Assembly (NCBI GenBank): GCA_905209085.1
Contig: CAJLRM010000004.1
Span: forward strand, 1 to 64,000
Direction: 5' to 3'
From: an uncultured Eubacteriales bacterium
Lineage (GTDB): Bacteria > Bacillota > Clostridia > Christensenellales > Borkfalkiaceae
DNA length: 64,000 bases
The translations under genes and the position numbers were made by a program. Positions 42,943 through 50,158 of this stretch are shown piece by piece. How positions within the stretch are numbered: the stretch's first letter is position 1; the number at the start of each line of letters is the position of its first letter. The notes below the pieces were generated by a model, which saw only the letters and a list, made by a program, of their open reading frames with translations, made no database searches and was not told the DNA's origin.

Positions 42943-43703
42943 TTGGCATTTATTTAAGCGGAACGGGGAACACAAAACATTGTGTTCAAAAATTGGTGAA
43001 TTTATTAGACAAAAACGCAACCGCTATTCCGATAGAAAACAGCGACGCGATAACATTATTGTCGCAACACGATTTTATAATATTGGGCTACCCTGTACAA
43101 TTTTCTAATACGCCCGTTATGGTGAGAGATTTTATAAATAATAACGCCGATTTATGGAACAGTAAAAAAGTGTTATGTGTTGCTACTATGGGTTTATTCA
43201 GTGGCGACGGGGCGGGTTGCTCTGCGCGGGTGCTAAAAAAATGCGGTGCAAAGATTGTCGGCGGTTTACATATTCGTATGCCTGATGCCGTATGCGACGT
43301 TAAAATGCTTAAAAAATCGCTTGCGAAAAATAAAGAAATTATTAAACGTGCCGATTTGAAAATTGAAAAATGGGCAACGAAAATCCAGAACGGCATATAC
43401 CCCAAAGACGGATTGTATTTTTACGATAGAATAGCGGGGTGTATCTGCCAACGGTTTTGGTTCCGAGAAAAAACAAAGAACTATTCCGACAAATTGAAAA
43501 TAAGCAATAACTGTATCGGTTGCGGTCTGTGCGCAAAACAATGTCCTATGGGGAATATTGTTTTGAAAAACAATAAAGCAATCGCAGGCGGTCGTTGCAC
43601 TATGTGCTATCGTTGTATTAGTTTATGCCCTAAACAAGCAATTACATTATTGGGAAATACCGTAATTGAACAATGTCGTTTTAATAAATATAAAAACGAA
43701 TAA
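42939..43703 (+). CDS. EFR1-type flavodoxin/ferredoxin fusion protein
   Basis: The start is ATG 42939 behind GGAGGGGG, overlapping the TetR stop. The 254-residue protein has a flavodoxin-like domain ('IYLSGTGNTKHCVQKL' FMN loop, residues ~3-165) and a C-terminal bacterial ferredoxin domain with two 4Fe-4S motifs, 'CIGCGLCAKQCP' and 'CTMCYRCISLCP'. EFR1-family proteins are common in gut anaerobes and are thought to pass electrons; substrate unknown. Together with TetR it looks like a stress or detoxification cassette. Confidence 0.88.
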   Translation: MIGIYLSGTGNTKHCVQKLVNLLDKNATAIPIENSDAITLLSQHDFIILGYPVQFSNTPVMVRDFINNNADLWNSKKVLCVATMGLFSGDGAGCSARVLKKCGAKIVGGLHIRMPDAVCDVKMLKKSLAKNKEIIKRADLKIEKWATKIQNGIYPKDGLYFYDRIAGCICQRFWFREKTKNYSDKLKISNNCIGCGLCAKQCPMGNIVLKNNKAIAGGRCTMCYRCISLCPKQAITLLGNTVIEQCRFNKYKNE

Positions 43704-43714
43704 AAGAAAAGCCT

Positions 43715-43876
43715 ATGAATTATTACACAGTATGCCCCGATTGCGGGTACAAATTATTAAAAGCGGGCGACGGCTCGAACATAGAAATACATTGCCCGAA
43801 ATGCGGGGCAAAAATGACGATTGAAATTAAGGACGGTAAAATTATCATTCAGAAAAAGATAGCCGAAAAAGCATAA
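43715..43876 (+). CDS. 53-residue zinc-ribbon protein
   Basis: MNYYTVCPDCGYKLLKAG...HCPKCGAKM: two CPxCG knuckles in a 53-residue frame with a charged end (IAEKA). It resembles Com-like or small phage zinc ribbons that bind RNA or DNA. It lies 11 nt after the EFR1 gene and before a terminator. GAAAAG is the only weak ribosome-site candidate. Confidence 0.6.
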   Translation: MNYYTVCPDCGYKLLKAGDGSNIEIHCPKCGAKMTIEIKDGKIIIQKKIAEKA

Positions 43877-43920
43877 GGCTATCAAACAACAAGCGAAACA
43901 ACTTTATATCAGACTATAAA

Positions 43921-43990
43921 GAATTGAGTGTACGAAAGTAAAGAAATATTATTTTCGGGGGCTGAAAATGGCACACTCAATTCTTTTTTT
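43921..43990 (+). terminator. Terminator between cargo and replication genes
   Basis: GAATTGAGTGT (43921-43931) pairs with ACACTCAATTC (43973-43983), with CGAAA/TTTCG inside, then seven Ts. Confidence 0.85.
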
Positions 43991-44158
43991 ATACTTCGAT
44001 ACCTCATATATCCGCGCCATTCCGACTAATCAAAATGATAGTAGAGAAAATCAAGGAAAAACGGCAGTAAACAAATTCTTTTCGGATAACCCCGCGCTAT
44101 ATCGGTGCGCAACGGTGCGGCGCGGCGTATCAAAATAATATTTTTCAAGGAGCAAAAA

Positions 44159-44524
44159 ATGGAAAACTTAAACAAGGTAGTCAAGGAAATCAAGATTGTG
44201 GCAAAGCCCTCGAAACGCGGCGGCAAAAATCACTTTGTCCGCGTGGAACTCGTCAACGGTCGCTCGGCGGATATTTGGTGCGATAAAGAGGTCGTCGAAC
44301 TCATTCAGACCTGTACGGAATTGGGCGTTGAGCCGTTCAAGAGTTTTACGCTCGAACGCCGCACAAGCGAAAAGACGGGCGCGGAATATATCGCGGTCGT
44401 TCTCAAAATGTTCAACGACGACGAATATTTTTATTTCCTGCCCCGCGCCACGAATACCATTGTCGAACTGCTTATCGCAAAGGCGGCAAAAGACGACGGC
44501 GCGGCGAACGGTAAAAAGGCGTAA
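44159..44524 (+). CDS. Unknown 121-residue protein, possible ssDNA-binding role
   Basis: The start is ATG 44159 after AAGGAG. The product is soluble, with a beta-like, basic first half ('EIKIVAKPSKRGGKNHFVRV') and a Lys-rich end. It is the first gene of a tight set leading to rep. Small beta-rich proteins in this place in rolling-circle elements are often single-strand-binding proteins, but I see no motif proving it. No membrane helix, so it is not a filamentous-phage-like coat protein. Confidence 0.65.
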   Translation: MENLNKVVKEIKIVAKPSKRGGKNHFVRVELVNGRSADIWCDKEVVELIQTCTELGVEPFKSFTLERRTSEKTGAEYIAVVLKMFNDDEYFYFLPRATNTIVELLIAKAAKDDGAANGKKA

Positions 44525-44527
44525 CCT

Positions 44528-44893
44528 ATGGCAAACAACAAAATTCCAACGGGCTATAACGGCACTTACGCCAAAGCCGCCGACGGCTCGCCCGTCCTCG
44601 TTATGGTTTCAAAGTCGGAAAGCATAGCCGACAGCAAGGAGAAAAAGACAATGAGCGAAGAAAACAAACCTTACGTTCCGTACACCACCGAACAGAAAAA
44701 GGAATACGCAAAACAGTTTACCCCCGAACAAATCAAGTCCTATCGCAACGGACAGCGGAGCGCATACGCGCATATGGGGAATATCGGCAAGCGCAATTCA
44801 TTTTTCATCTACGGCAATCTGAAAAAGGACGACACGGCAACGCCCGCCGCACCGCCGAAAAAGACGGCAAAGAAAACGCCGAAAGACAAGTAA
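44528..44893 (+). CDS. Unknown basic 121-residue protein
   Basis: Begins 4 nt after the previous stop. An internal ATG at 44651 is preceded by CAAGGAG and may be a second start giving 80 residues. The protein has a Tyr/Gln/Lys-rich middle ('YTTEQKKEYAKQFTPEQIKS') and a C-terminal Pro/Ala/Lys tail (PPKKTAKKTPKDK) like DNA-binding tails. No family recognised. Confidence 0.6.
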   Translation: MANNKIPTGYNGTYAKAADGSPVLVMVSKSESIADSKEKKTMSEENKPYVPYTTEQKKEYAKQFTPEQIKSYRNGQRSAYAHMGNIGKRNSFFIYGNLKKDDTATPAAPPKKTAKKTPKDK

Positions 44894-44952
44894 TTATACA
44901 TTGACAGGGAGCGGGCGCGTGTCCGCTCCCTGTTTCTCTTTACGGGGGCATT

Positions 44953-45822
44953 ATGGAAAAAATCTACTATCTGACTTATGTCGTCGGGGAGCGCGGCGTG
45001 GGCAAAACAACCTTACTCGCGCATTTTGCTTGCGAATATATGATACCGCCGCGATCTGCCCGCGACCTTTTACAATGCAAACAGGAAATCGGGCGGCTGT
45101 GTGCGGGCGGTTGGGATAATCTTTCGCTTGCCCCGCACGTTCGGCATTTGGTCTATGTCGTGGACGATACTTTCATTGCGCGGGGCTTGGGATATATGCC
45201 GCGCGTGTCTATGGAATTGCAGTTTGAGAAAATAGGCTTATATGACGGCGTTCACGAGGTCAGTTATTTACTGCCGTATGCCAAAATCTTTCTGCCCGAA
45301 ATTCAAAGCAAGTTAGACAGCCGCAAGTCAATGACCGCCGAACGGGTTGCGGACTATTTTCTGCGGTATATAGAACGGCAAAGAAAAGTCGGCGTTCAAA
45401 TGTGGGCGGATACGCAAATAGACGACAGCGCGGACAAACGCTTTCGCTCCCTCGCGGATAAGCTCATAGAGGTACAAGGCAAGCGCGATTATTACGACCG
45501 CCACGGGCGGCTCGTTAAAACGGTATGGCGTTGCTTGGAGTTTTCGGGTGTGCGGCAATACGCCCGCTATAAAGATACGGGCAACGCGAAAATAGGCGTT
45601 AAAACGGAATACACGCACTACGGCAATATTTACGCTTGCGTTGACAGTTACAGCGGCAAAGAATACTTTTACAACGGTATGACGGGCAACTACCATACCA
45701 CGCCCGCAGAGGTTACGGGAAACAATAAGGCGGCTATGCTCGCGCGGTGTGCTCGTTATCCGCTGTTCCCAAAAGAGGAAAGCAAAAACAATGACAAGGC
45801 GGTTGACCTATGGAAAAATTAG
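44953..45822 (+). CDS. Zot/pI-like P-loop ATPase
   Basis: A 289-residue protein. Walker A 'GERGVGKT' (12-19), a Walker B-like 'AKIFLPEIQSKLDSR' (110-124; Glu kept, Asp replaced by Pro) and 'RQRKVGVQMWADTQ...DKRFRSLADKLIEV' (~142-174). This order matches the N-terminal ATPase of zonular-occludens-toxin-like proteins, whose phage members (pI) drive assembly and export of filamentous virions. Unlike pI there is no membrane helix. Could act in DNA packaging, export or segregation of the element. Assignment by motif only. Confidence 0.6.
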   Translation: MEKIYYLTYVVGERGVGKTTLLAHFACEYMIPPRSARDLLQCKQEIGRLCAGGWDNLSLAPHVRHLVYVVDDTFIARGLGYMPRVSMELQFEKIGLYDGVHEVSYLLPYAKIFLPEIQSKLDSRKSMTAERVADYFLRYIERQRKVGVQMWADTQIDDSADKRFRSLADKLIEVQGKRDYYDRHGRLVKTVWRCLEFSGVRQYARYKDTGNAKIGVKTEYTHYGNIYACVDSYSGKEYFYNGMTGNYHTTPAEVTGNNKAAMLARCARYPLFPKEESKNNDKAVDLWKN

Positions 45823-46130
45823 ACTTTACCGAACTGCACAAGGAAAAACTTGCGCTTATCTTCGAGAACATAGACATATTAAACGCTATGAAAGAGAGCG
45901 ACACGCAACTGCCGCCGCGATTTTTCCGTGAAATCACCGACGACGTGATTTTCGACTACAAGGCGAAAATAGGTATTCTGAACAAGAACACAAAGTTTGT
46001 AACAAAGGAATTGATAAAAGATTTTCGCCTGTTACGGCGGGAACAGAAACGGCGGCAAGCGGAAGAACGAAACAAGCGCAAGCGCGAAACTATCCTTTAC
46101 GTTTTGCCCGCCGCGCTCATCAACCCATAA
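45810..46130 (+). CDS. Unknown 106-residue protein
   Basis: Overlaps the ATPase gene by 13 nt. Acidic/hydrophobic first half and a very basic helix (~68-90, 'RLLRREQKRRQAEERNKRKR') that may bind nucleic acid. Ends 8 nt before the GC-rich hairpin of the origin. Confidence 0.6.
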   Translation: MEKLDFTELHKEKLALIFENIDILNAMKESDTQLPPRFFREITDDVIFDYKAKIGILNKNTKFVTKELIKDFRLLRREQKRRQAEERNKRKRETILYVLPAALINP

Positions 46131-46138
46131 CACGCAAA

Positions 46139-46209
46139 CACACGGGCGGCGAACGCCGCCCGTGTGCGGGTGGACTTAGTATTACCAGTCCACCCCGTAA
46201 CGTGTAACG
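46139..46209 (+). other. Rolling-circle replication origin of circovirus type
   Basis: Stem GGGTGGACT (46168-46176)/AGTCCACCC (46187-46195) with loop TAGTATTACC. The loop holds TAGTATTAC (46177-46185), the nonanucleotide nicked by circovirus Reps between its last T and A. Two GTAACG hexamers (46197-46202, 46204-46209) follow the stem, placed like Rep-binding iterons. A perfect 12-bp hairpin CACACGGGCGGC/GCCGCCCGTGTG (46139-46166) precedes it. The rep gene begins 26 nt after the iterons. Confidence 0.88.
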
Positions 46210-46234
46210 CAAATATCTGAAATTCGGGGGCTTT

Positions 46235-47263
46235 ATGGACGATAAGATTAAAATTGATTTGTCCGTTACGGACGAAACACCTGCGCCGAAAAAGAACACA
46301 CAGGCGCGCGACTGGTGCTTTACGATAAATAACCCCGTTCAGACCGAACAGGAATTTATGGAATATCTGCAAACAATCAAAGACTTGCGGTATGCGGTAT
46401 TCCAACGGGAACGCGCACCCGAAACGGGAACGGAACATTATCAAGGGTATTTTGAGTTTACGCAACCGAAATGGTTTGGCGGCATTAAACGGTGTCTTTC
46501 AAAGGAAACGATAGGCGTTGACGCGCATATAGAACAGCGCAAAGGCAAACGCTCACAAGCCCGCGAATACTGTATGGACGAGGAAACGCGCATAAGTCCG
46601 CAATACTACGAATACGGCGAATTTATAGAGGACGGCGAACGTACCGACTTAACCGATATTATGCACGACATTGAAAACGGAATGAGTTTTTACGACCTTT
46701 CCAAAAAGCACGGTAACCGTTTTATCCGCGTTATGAAATGGGCAAAGGAATACAGACAATCGCATTTAGAAAACAAGTTTAAGCGGGTGTTTCGTGATAT
46801 GAAAGTCTATTACATATACGGTTCGGCGGGGTGCGGAAAGACGAGTTATGTATTCCAAAAACACGGCTATGACGACGTGTACCGAACGACAAATTACGAG
46901 TTCGGTTGGATAGACGATTACAACGGCGAAAAAATATTGTTTCTCGACGAGTTCCGCAGTTCATTTAAGATAAGCGAAATATTGGACTATCTGGACGGAC
47001 AGCCTATCCGAATACGCGGACGACACTATAACCGTGTGGCTTGCTATGATACCGTGTATATCGTTTCTAATCTCTCATTGAAAGAGCAATACAAGAATAT
47101 ACAAGCCGATGAGCCGAAAACGTGGGCGGCGTTCTGCCGACGAATAACAGCAGTATATAACTTTGACATTAGCAAGGATATTCCCGTAAACAAATTCACG
47201 GGAGAATTAAGAAAGCCGCCTACGCTTATACCGATAGACGACGACAGCGATTTGCCGTTTTAA
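46235..47263 (+). CDS. rep: CRESS-DNA-type Rep: HUH endonuclease plus superfamily 3 helicase
   Basis: A 342-residue protein of the usual size. Rolling-circle motif I WCFTINN (27-33), motif II EHYQGYFEF (67-75, a histidine and a Gln where circoviruses have HxQ), motif III EYCMDE with Tyr112 as the nicking residue; helicase Walker A GSAGCGKT (196-203), Walker B ILFLDEF (234-240), motif C VYIVSN (274-279) and the arginine finger region FCRRI (300-304). It should nick the TAGTATTAC loop upstream, join to the 5' end and unwind DNA. Such Reps occur in circoviruses and in bacterial pCRESS plasmids. Confidence 0.93.
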   Translation: MDDKIKIDLSVTDETPAPKKNTQARDWCFTINNPVQTEQEFMEYLQTIKDLRYAVFQRERAPETGTEHYQGYFEFTQPKWFGGIKRCLSKETIGVDAHIEQRKGKRSQAREYCMDEETRISPQYYEYGEFIEDGERTDLTDIMHDIENGMSFYDLSKKHGNRFIRVMKWAKEYRQSHLENKFKRVFRDMKVYYIYGSAGCGKTSYVFQKHGYDDVYRTTNYEFGWIDDYNGEKILFLDEFRSSFKISEILDYLDGQPIRIRGRHYNRVACYDTVYIVSNLSLKEQYKNIQADEPKTWAAFCRRITAVYNFDISKDIPVNKFTGELRKPPTLIPIDDDSDLPF

Positions 47264-47315
47264 CGGCTGTATGGGTGGGTTCTCTTGGGTGGGGATTAAA
47301 AAGGAGTAACGCAAA

Positions 47316-47507
47316 ATGAAAACAAATTCTTTACCGCTTGGAATAAGCGTTATTTACTTTGACGATAAAAGCAAAAACATTTATGCCGATATGCCGACAG
47401 ATAAAGAGCAAGCAAAAAGGCTGGCAAAGCGTATCTATAAGAACGCAATGACCGCCATTTCTGCGGGGCAAGACAGCGGCGAGCCGTTAGCCCTGACTTG
47501 CGACTAA
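47316..47507 (+). CDS. Unknown 63-residue protein
   Basis: AAAAAGGAG lies 9 nt before ATG. Begins MKTNSLPLGISVIYFDDKSK and has an amphipathic Lys/Ala helix (~33-52). Last gene of the element. Its 3' end overlaps, on the other strand, the frame that would extend the recombinase in the circular form. Confidence 0.55.
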   Translation: MKTNSLPLGISVIYFDDKSKNIYADMPTDKEQAKRLAKRIYKNAMTAISAGQDSGEPLALTCD

Positions 47508-47620
47508 TTGTTTTCCATAAAGCGGATAATCTGAAAGCGGCAGTTCGACCGCACAATAAAATTCACGGTGATTTACCTTGTATATTCGGGTGTGCGTTTT
47601 TGCGGCTTTCAGTTCCACCA
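47487..47620 (-). other. Alternative recombinase C-terminus, joined only in the excised circle
   Basis: Joining the right end to the left end at the AG(C/T)TCCACCA core lets the recombinase frame run past VMVEL into about 40 residues read from this stretch (KAAKTHTRIYKV, NHREFYCAVELPL, SDYPLYGKQLVASQG) up to TAA at 47489-47487. In the integrated state the frame is cut off and the protein ends in tRNA-encoded residues. Confidence 0.6.
47611..47620. repeat. attR core
   Basis: AGTTCCACCA, right junction of the element, nine bases before the displaced tRNA terminator. Confidence 0.75.
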
Positions 47621-47628
47621 GATAAAGT

Positions 47629-47662
47629 CTAAATCGAACTACTTGTTCGGTTTAGGCTTTTT
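47629..47662 (+). terminator. Original terminator of tRNA-Ala, displaced by the element
   Basis: CTAAATCGAAC and GTTCGGTTTAG (one G-U pair), five-base loop, CTTTTT. Stem almost identical to the ssrA terminator at 24659. Confidence 0.8.
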
Positions 47663-47894
47663 GTTTTATTCGGATATTTTTGTCTTTTAAATCGGAAAAA
47701 TTCAAACTCTTTTGGAAAGGGGATAAACTCTTATCTGAGAGTAGTAAACGGAGAGAGCGGCAAGGGTCTTCTTTACGGAGGAACGCAGCGCCGCTTTTTA
47801 TTTTTATAAATTTCAGAGAAGCTGTCCGCGTCGGTACGCAACGAGCGCGTTTCTATAAAAAATTGAAAAAATTTTATCTTATCATAAAAAGCTG

Positions 47895-47923
47895 TTGAAA
47901 AAATTGACGAAAAATGGTATAAT
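47895..47923 (+). promoter_or_regulatory. Promoter before a broken gene
   Basis: TTGAAA at 47895-47900 and TATAAT at 47918-47923, spacing 17 bp, followed by AAAAGGATG and ATG 47958. Confidence 0.65.
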
Positions 47924-47957
47924 ATGGAAAAATATGGGAAAAGGATGAGTTACATAA

Positions 47958-48270
47958 TGGCAGACACCGAAAGACGAAAACGGCGAAGTCCGATGTGGGG
48001 GAACGCGAGGCAAAGGATGATACGAGCACTCAGACGGAGCAGGCGGGAACAGTGACAAAAGAGCTGAAAAATCGTTGTCCGAAAAACATCCTTTGGGTAT
48101 CGCTGTTTTTTGCACGGTTTATTATATACGAGGGGGGTAGAGGCGAGCATAGGCGCTTTGTCACAAGCGGGCGGACGTCAATCTCAAAGCGATGCGTCAA
48201 ACGGCGGAACGCTTGCCCTCCGCGGGATACACAGAAGCTCTGCGCAAAGGATAAGGCGCAAAAATTTGAA
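47958..48270 (+). pseudogene. Probable broken small membrane-protein gene
   Basis: ATG 47958 behind a good promoter opens MADTERRKRRS but soon ends. The next frame over continues with a sensible sequence, 'KSDVGEREAKDDTSTQTEQA' then 'KNILWVSLFFARFIIY', a hydrophobic helix, and a third frame gives 'ADVNLKAMRQTAERLPSAGY'. At least one frameshift seems to have destroyed the gene. Identity unknown; a short intact product of 32 residues remains possible. Confidence 0.35.
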
Positions 48271-48276
48271 TAACAG

Positions 48277-49602
48277 ATGATGAAAAAAGAATATTTATGT
48301 ACAAATGTGTATGATGCGCTTTTAGATCGTCTTGAATTTATTTTTCAGGAGTTCGACAATATTTATGTTTCGTTTAGCGGAGGAAAAGACAGCGGATTAT
48401 TGTTGAATCTATTGCTCGACTATAAAAGAGAACACTATCCCGACAGGACGATCGGAGTGTTTCATCAGGATTTTGAAGCGCAATATTCGCTTACTACCGA
48501 ATATGTAACACGGACTTTTGAGCGAATCAAAGACGAAGCGGAGCCTTATTGGGTATGTTTGCCGATGGCGACAAGGACCGCGTTGAGCAGCTATGAGATG
48601 TTCTGGTATCCGTGGGACGATAAAAAGAAAGAGTTGTGGGTACGGCCGATGCCCGATTATCCCTATGTCATAAATATGCGAAAACCGTTTACCTACTACC
48701 GATACAAAATGCATCAGGAGGATCTGGCTAAACAGTTCGGGAGGTTTTATAAAGATAAGCACGACGGGGGAAAGACGGTGTGCCTGCTCGGAATCCGGGC
48801 GGACGAATCATTGCAAAGATACAGCGGTTTTCTCAATAAAAAGTACGGCTATGAAGGAGAATGCTGGGTAACAAGACAATTCAAAGACATCTGGTGCGCT
48901 TCTCCGCTTTACGATTGGTCGTGCAACGATGTCTGGGTGGCAAATTATCTGTTCAATTACGATTATAACGGGCTTTACGATTTATATTATAAGGCGGGGT
49001 TGCGGACGAGCCAGATGCGCGTCGCCTCGCCGTTTAACGACTATTCGAAGGACAGCTTGAATTTATACAGGATAATCGATCCGGAAATATGGACAAGGCT
49101 GGTGGGGCGCGTCCGCGGCGCCAATTTCGGCGCGATCTACGGGAAGACCAAGGCGCTGGGGTATAGAACTATCACCCTGCCCGAGGGGCATACGTGGAAG
49201 AGCTATACGAAATTCCTGCTGGCGACCCTGCCGAAGCGCCTGCAAAACAGCTACGTCAAAAAATTTAAAACTTCCCTTGATTTTTGGCGGAATACGGGCG
49301 GCGGCCTGTCCGAGGAGTCGATAAAGGAGCTGATTCAACACGGCTATCATATTAAGAGAAACGGCGTTTCGAATTACACGCTCGACAGAAAGACGCGGGT
49401 GGTGTTTCTCGGCGCGATTCCCGATCATACGGACGATATAAAGAGTACGAAAGATATCCCGAGCTGGAAGAGAATGTGCTATTGCATATTGAAAAACGAC
49501 CATACTTGCAGATTTATGGGATTTGGACTGACCCGACAGGAACAGTCGAAGATAGAACTTATCAAAAAAAAATACGGAGGGATGCTGAATGACAGAAAGT
49601 AA
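48277..49602 (+). CDS. PAPS-reductase-like protein, IbrA/DUF3440 family
   Basis: A 441-residue protein with the PP-loop 'IYVSFSGGKDSGLLLNLLL' (~28-46), 'QDFEAQYSLTTEYVTRTFER', 'LLGIRADESLQRYSG' and the DUF3440-like C-terminal half ('YDWSCNDVWVANYLFNYDYN', 'HTWKSYTKFLLATLPKRLQ'). E. coli IbrA, paired with ParB-like IbrB, affects expression of immunoglobulin-binding prophage genes; the reaction is not known. Overlaps the IbrB-like gene by 14 nt. No sulfate-assimilation genes nearby, so a role in sulfate reduction is unlikely. Confidence 0.85.
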   Translation: MMKKEYLCTNVYDALLDRLEFIFQEFDNIYVSFSGGKDSGLLLNLLLDYKREHYPDRTIGVFHQDFEAQYSLTTEYVTRTFERIKDEAEPYWVCLPMATRTALSSYEMFWYPWDDKKKELWVRPMPDYPYVINMRKPFTYYRYKMHQEDLAKQFGRFYKDKHDGGKTVCLLGIRADESLQRYSGFLNKKYGYEGECWVTRQFKDIWCASPLYDWSCNDVWVANYLFNYDYNGLYDLYYKAGLRTSQMRVASPFNDYSKDSLNLYRIIDPEIWTRLVGRVRGANFGAIYGKTKALGYRTITLPEGHTWKSYTKFLLATLPKRLQNSYVKKFKTSLDFWRNTGGGLSEESIKELIQHGYHIKRNGVSNYTLDRKTRVVFLGAIPDHTDDIKSTKDIPSWKRMCYCILKNDHTCRFMGFGLTRQEQSKIELIKKKYGGMLNDRK

Positions 49603-50158
49603 ATATCAAAGTCCGGTGTACGGCGTCATCGCCGTTCCCGTCGAAAAAGTAGTGCCGAACGACTACAATCCCAACACCGTCGCTCCCCCCGAAATGAAAC
49701 TCCTTTACGACAGCATAAAGGAAGACGGCTATACGATGCCGGTCGTCTGTTATTATAACAAGGCAAAGGATGTATACGTGATCGTGGACGGCTTTCACCG
49801 CTATCGCGTGATGCTCGAATATCCCGATATTTATGAACGGGAAGGCGGAATGCTGCCCGTTTCCGTGATAGACAAGTCCCTCTCCAACAGAATGGCGAGC
49901 ACCATTCGCCACAACAGGGCGAGGGGCTCTCACGACGTGGATCTGATGAGCAATATCATCAAGGAACTGCACGAGATAGGGCGTTCGGACGCCTGGATTT
50001 CCAAACATCTCGGTATGGAAAAGGATGAAATTTTAAGACTCAAACAAATTACGGGGCTTGCCGCCCTGTTTAAAGATATTCAGTTCGGGAAAGCCTGGCT
50101 GCCGATGGAAGGCGAAGAAGACGAGGCCGCCGTTGCGGAAGATTCCTTGGAGGAGTAA
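49589..50158 (+). CDS. ParB/Srx-fold protein, IbrB-like
   Basis: A 189-residue protein with a ParB-N-like domain: 'VPVEKVVPNDYNPNTVAPPE', 'LLYDSIKEDGYTMPVVCYY', 'VIVDGFHRYRVM', 'MASTIRHNRARGSHDVDLMS' and a helical DNA-binding-like part ('ISKHLGMEKDEILRLKQIT'). GGAGG lies in the ibrA-like gene before ATG. Always found with IbrA relatives, so they act as a pair. Possible ATPase/CTPase or DNA-binding role; not known. Confidence 0.83.
   Translation: MTESKYQSPVYGVIAVPVEKVVPNDYNPNTVAPPEMKLLYDSIKEDGYTMPVVCYYNKAKDVYVIVDGFHRYRVMLEYPDIYEREGGMLPVSVIDKSLSNRMASTIRHNRARGSHDVDLMSNIIKELHEIGRSDAWISKHLGMEKDEILRLKQITGLAALFKDIQFGKAWLPMEGEEDEAAVAEDSLEE

Larger units (their letters stand above)
40404..47620. mobile_element. 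Integrated element with serine recombinase, Zot-like ATPase and CRESS-type Rep and origin
   Basis: A 7.2-kb insertion at the 3' end of tRNA-Ala. Borders: AGCTCCACCA (40394-40403) and AGTTCCACCA (47611-47620). Just inside are inverted arms ACGCACACCCCGAA (40416-40429) and TTCGGGTGTGCGT (47585-47597), 12 and 13 nt from the cores. Outside on the right lies a terminator of the kind that follows tRNA and tmRNA genes here. Contents: recombinase (minus strand), TetR and EFR1 cargo, zinc-ribbon protein, two small unknown proteins, a Zot-like ATPase, one more small protein, the replication origin, Rep and a last small gene. No coat, relaxase or conjugation gene is recognised. It probably excises as a circle and replicates by rolling circle. 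Confidence 0.85.

Noticed and set aside
40404..47620. Conjugative element or complete filamentous prophage
   Set aside because: No relaxase, VirB4-like gene, coat or adsorption protein can be seen; only the Zot-like ATPase points to phage.
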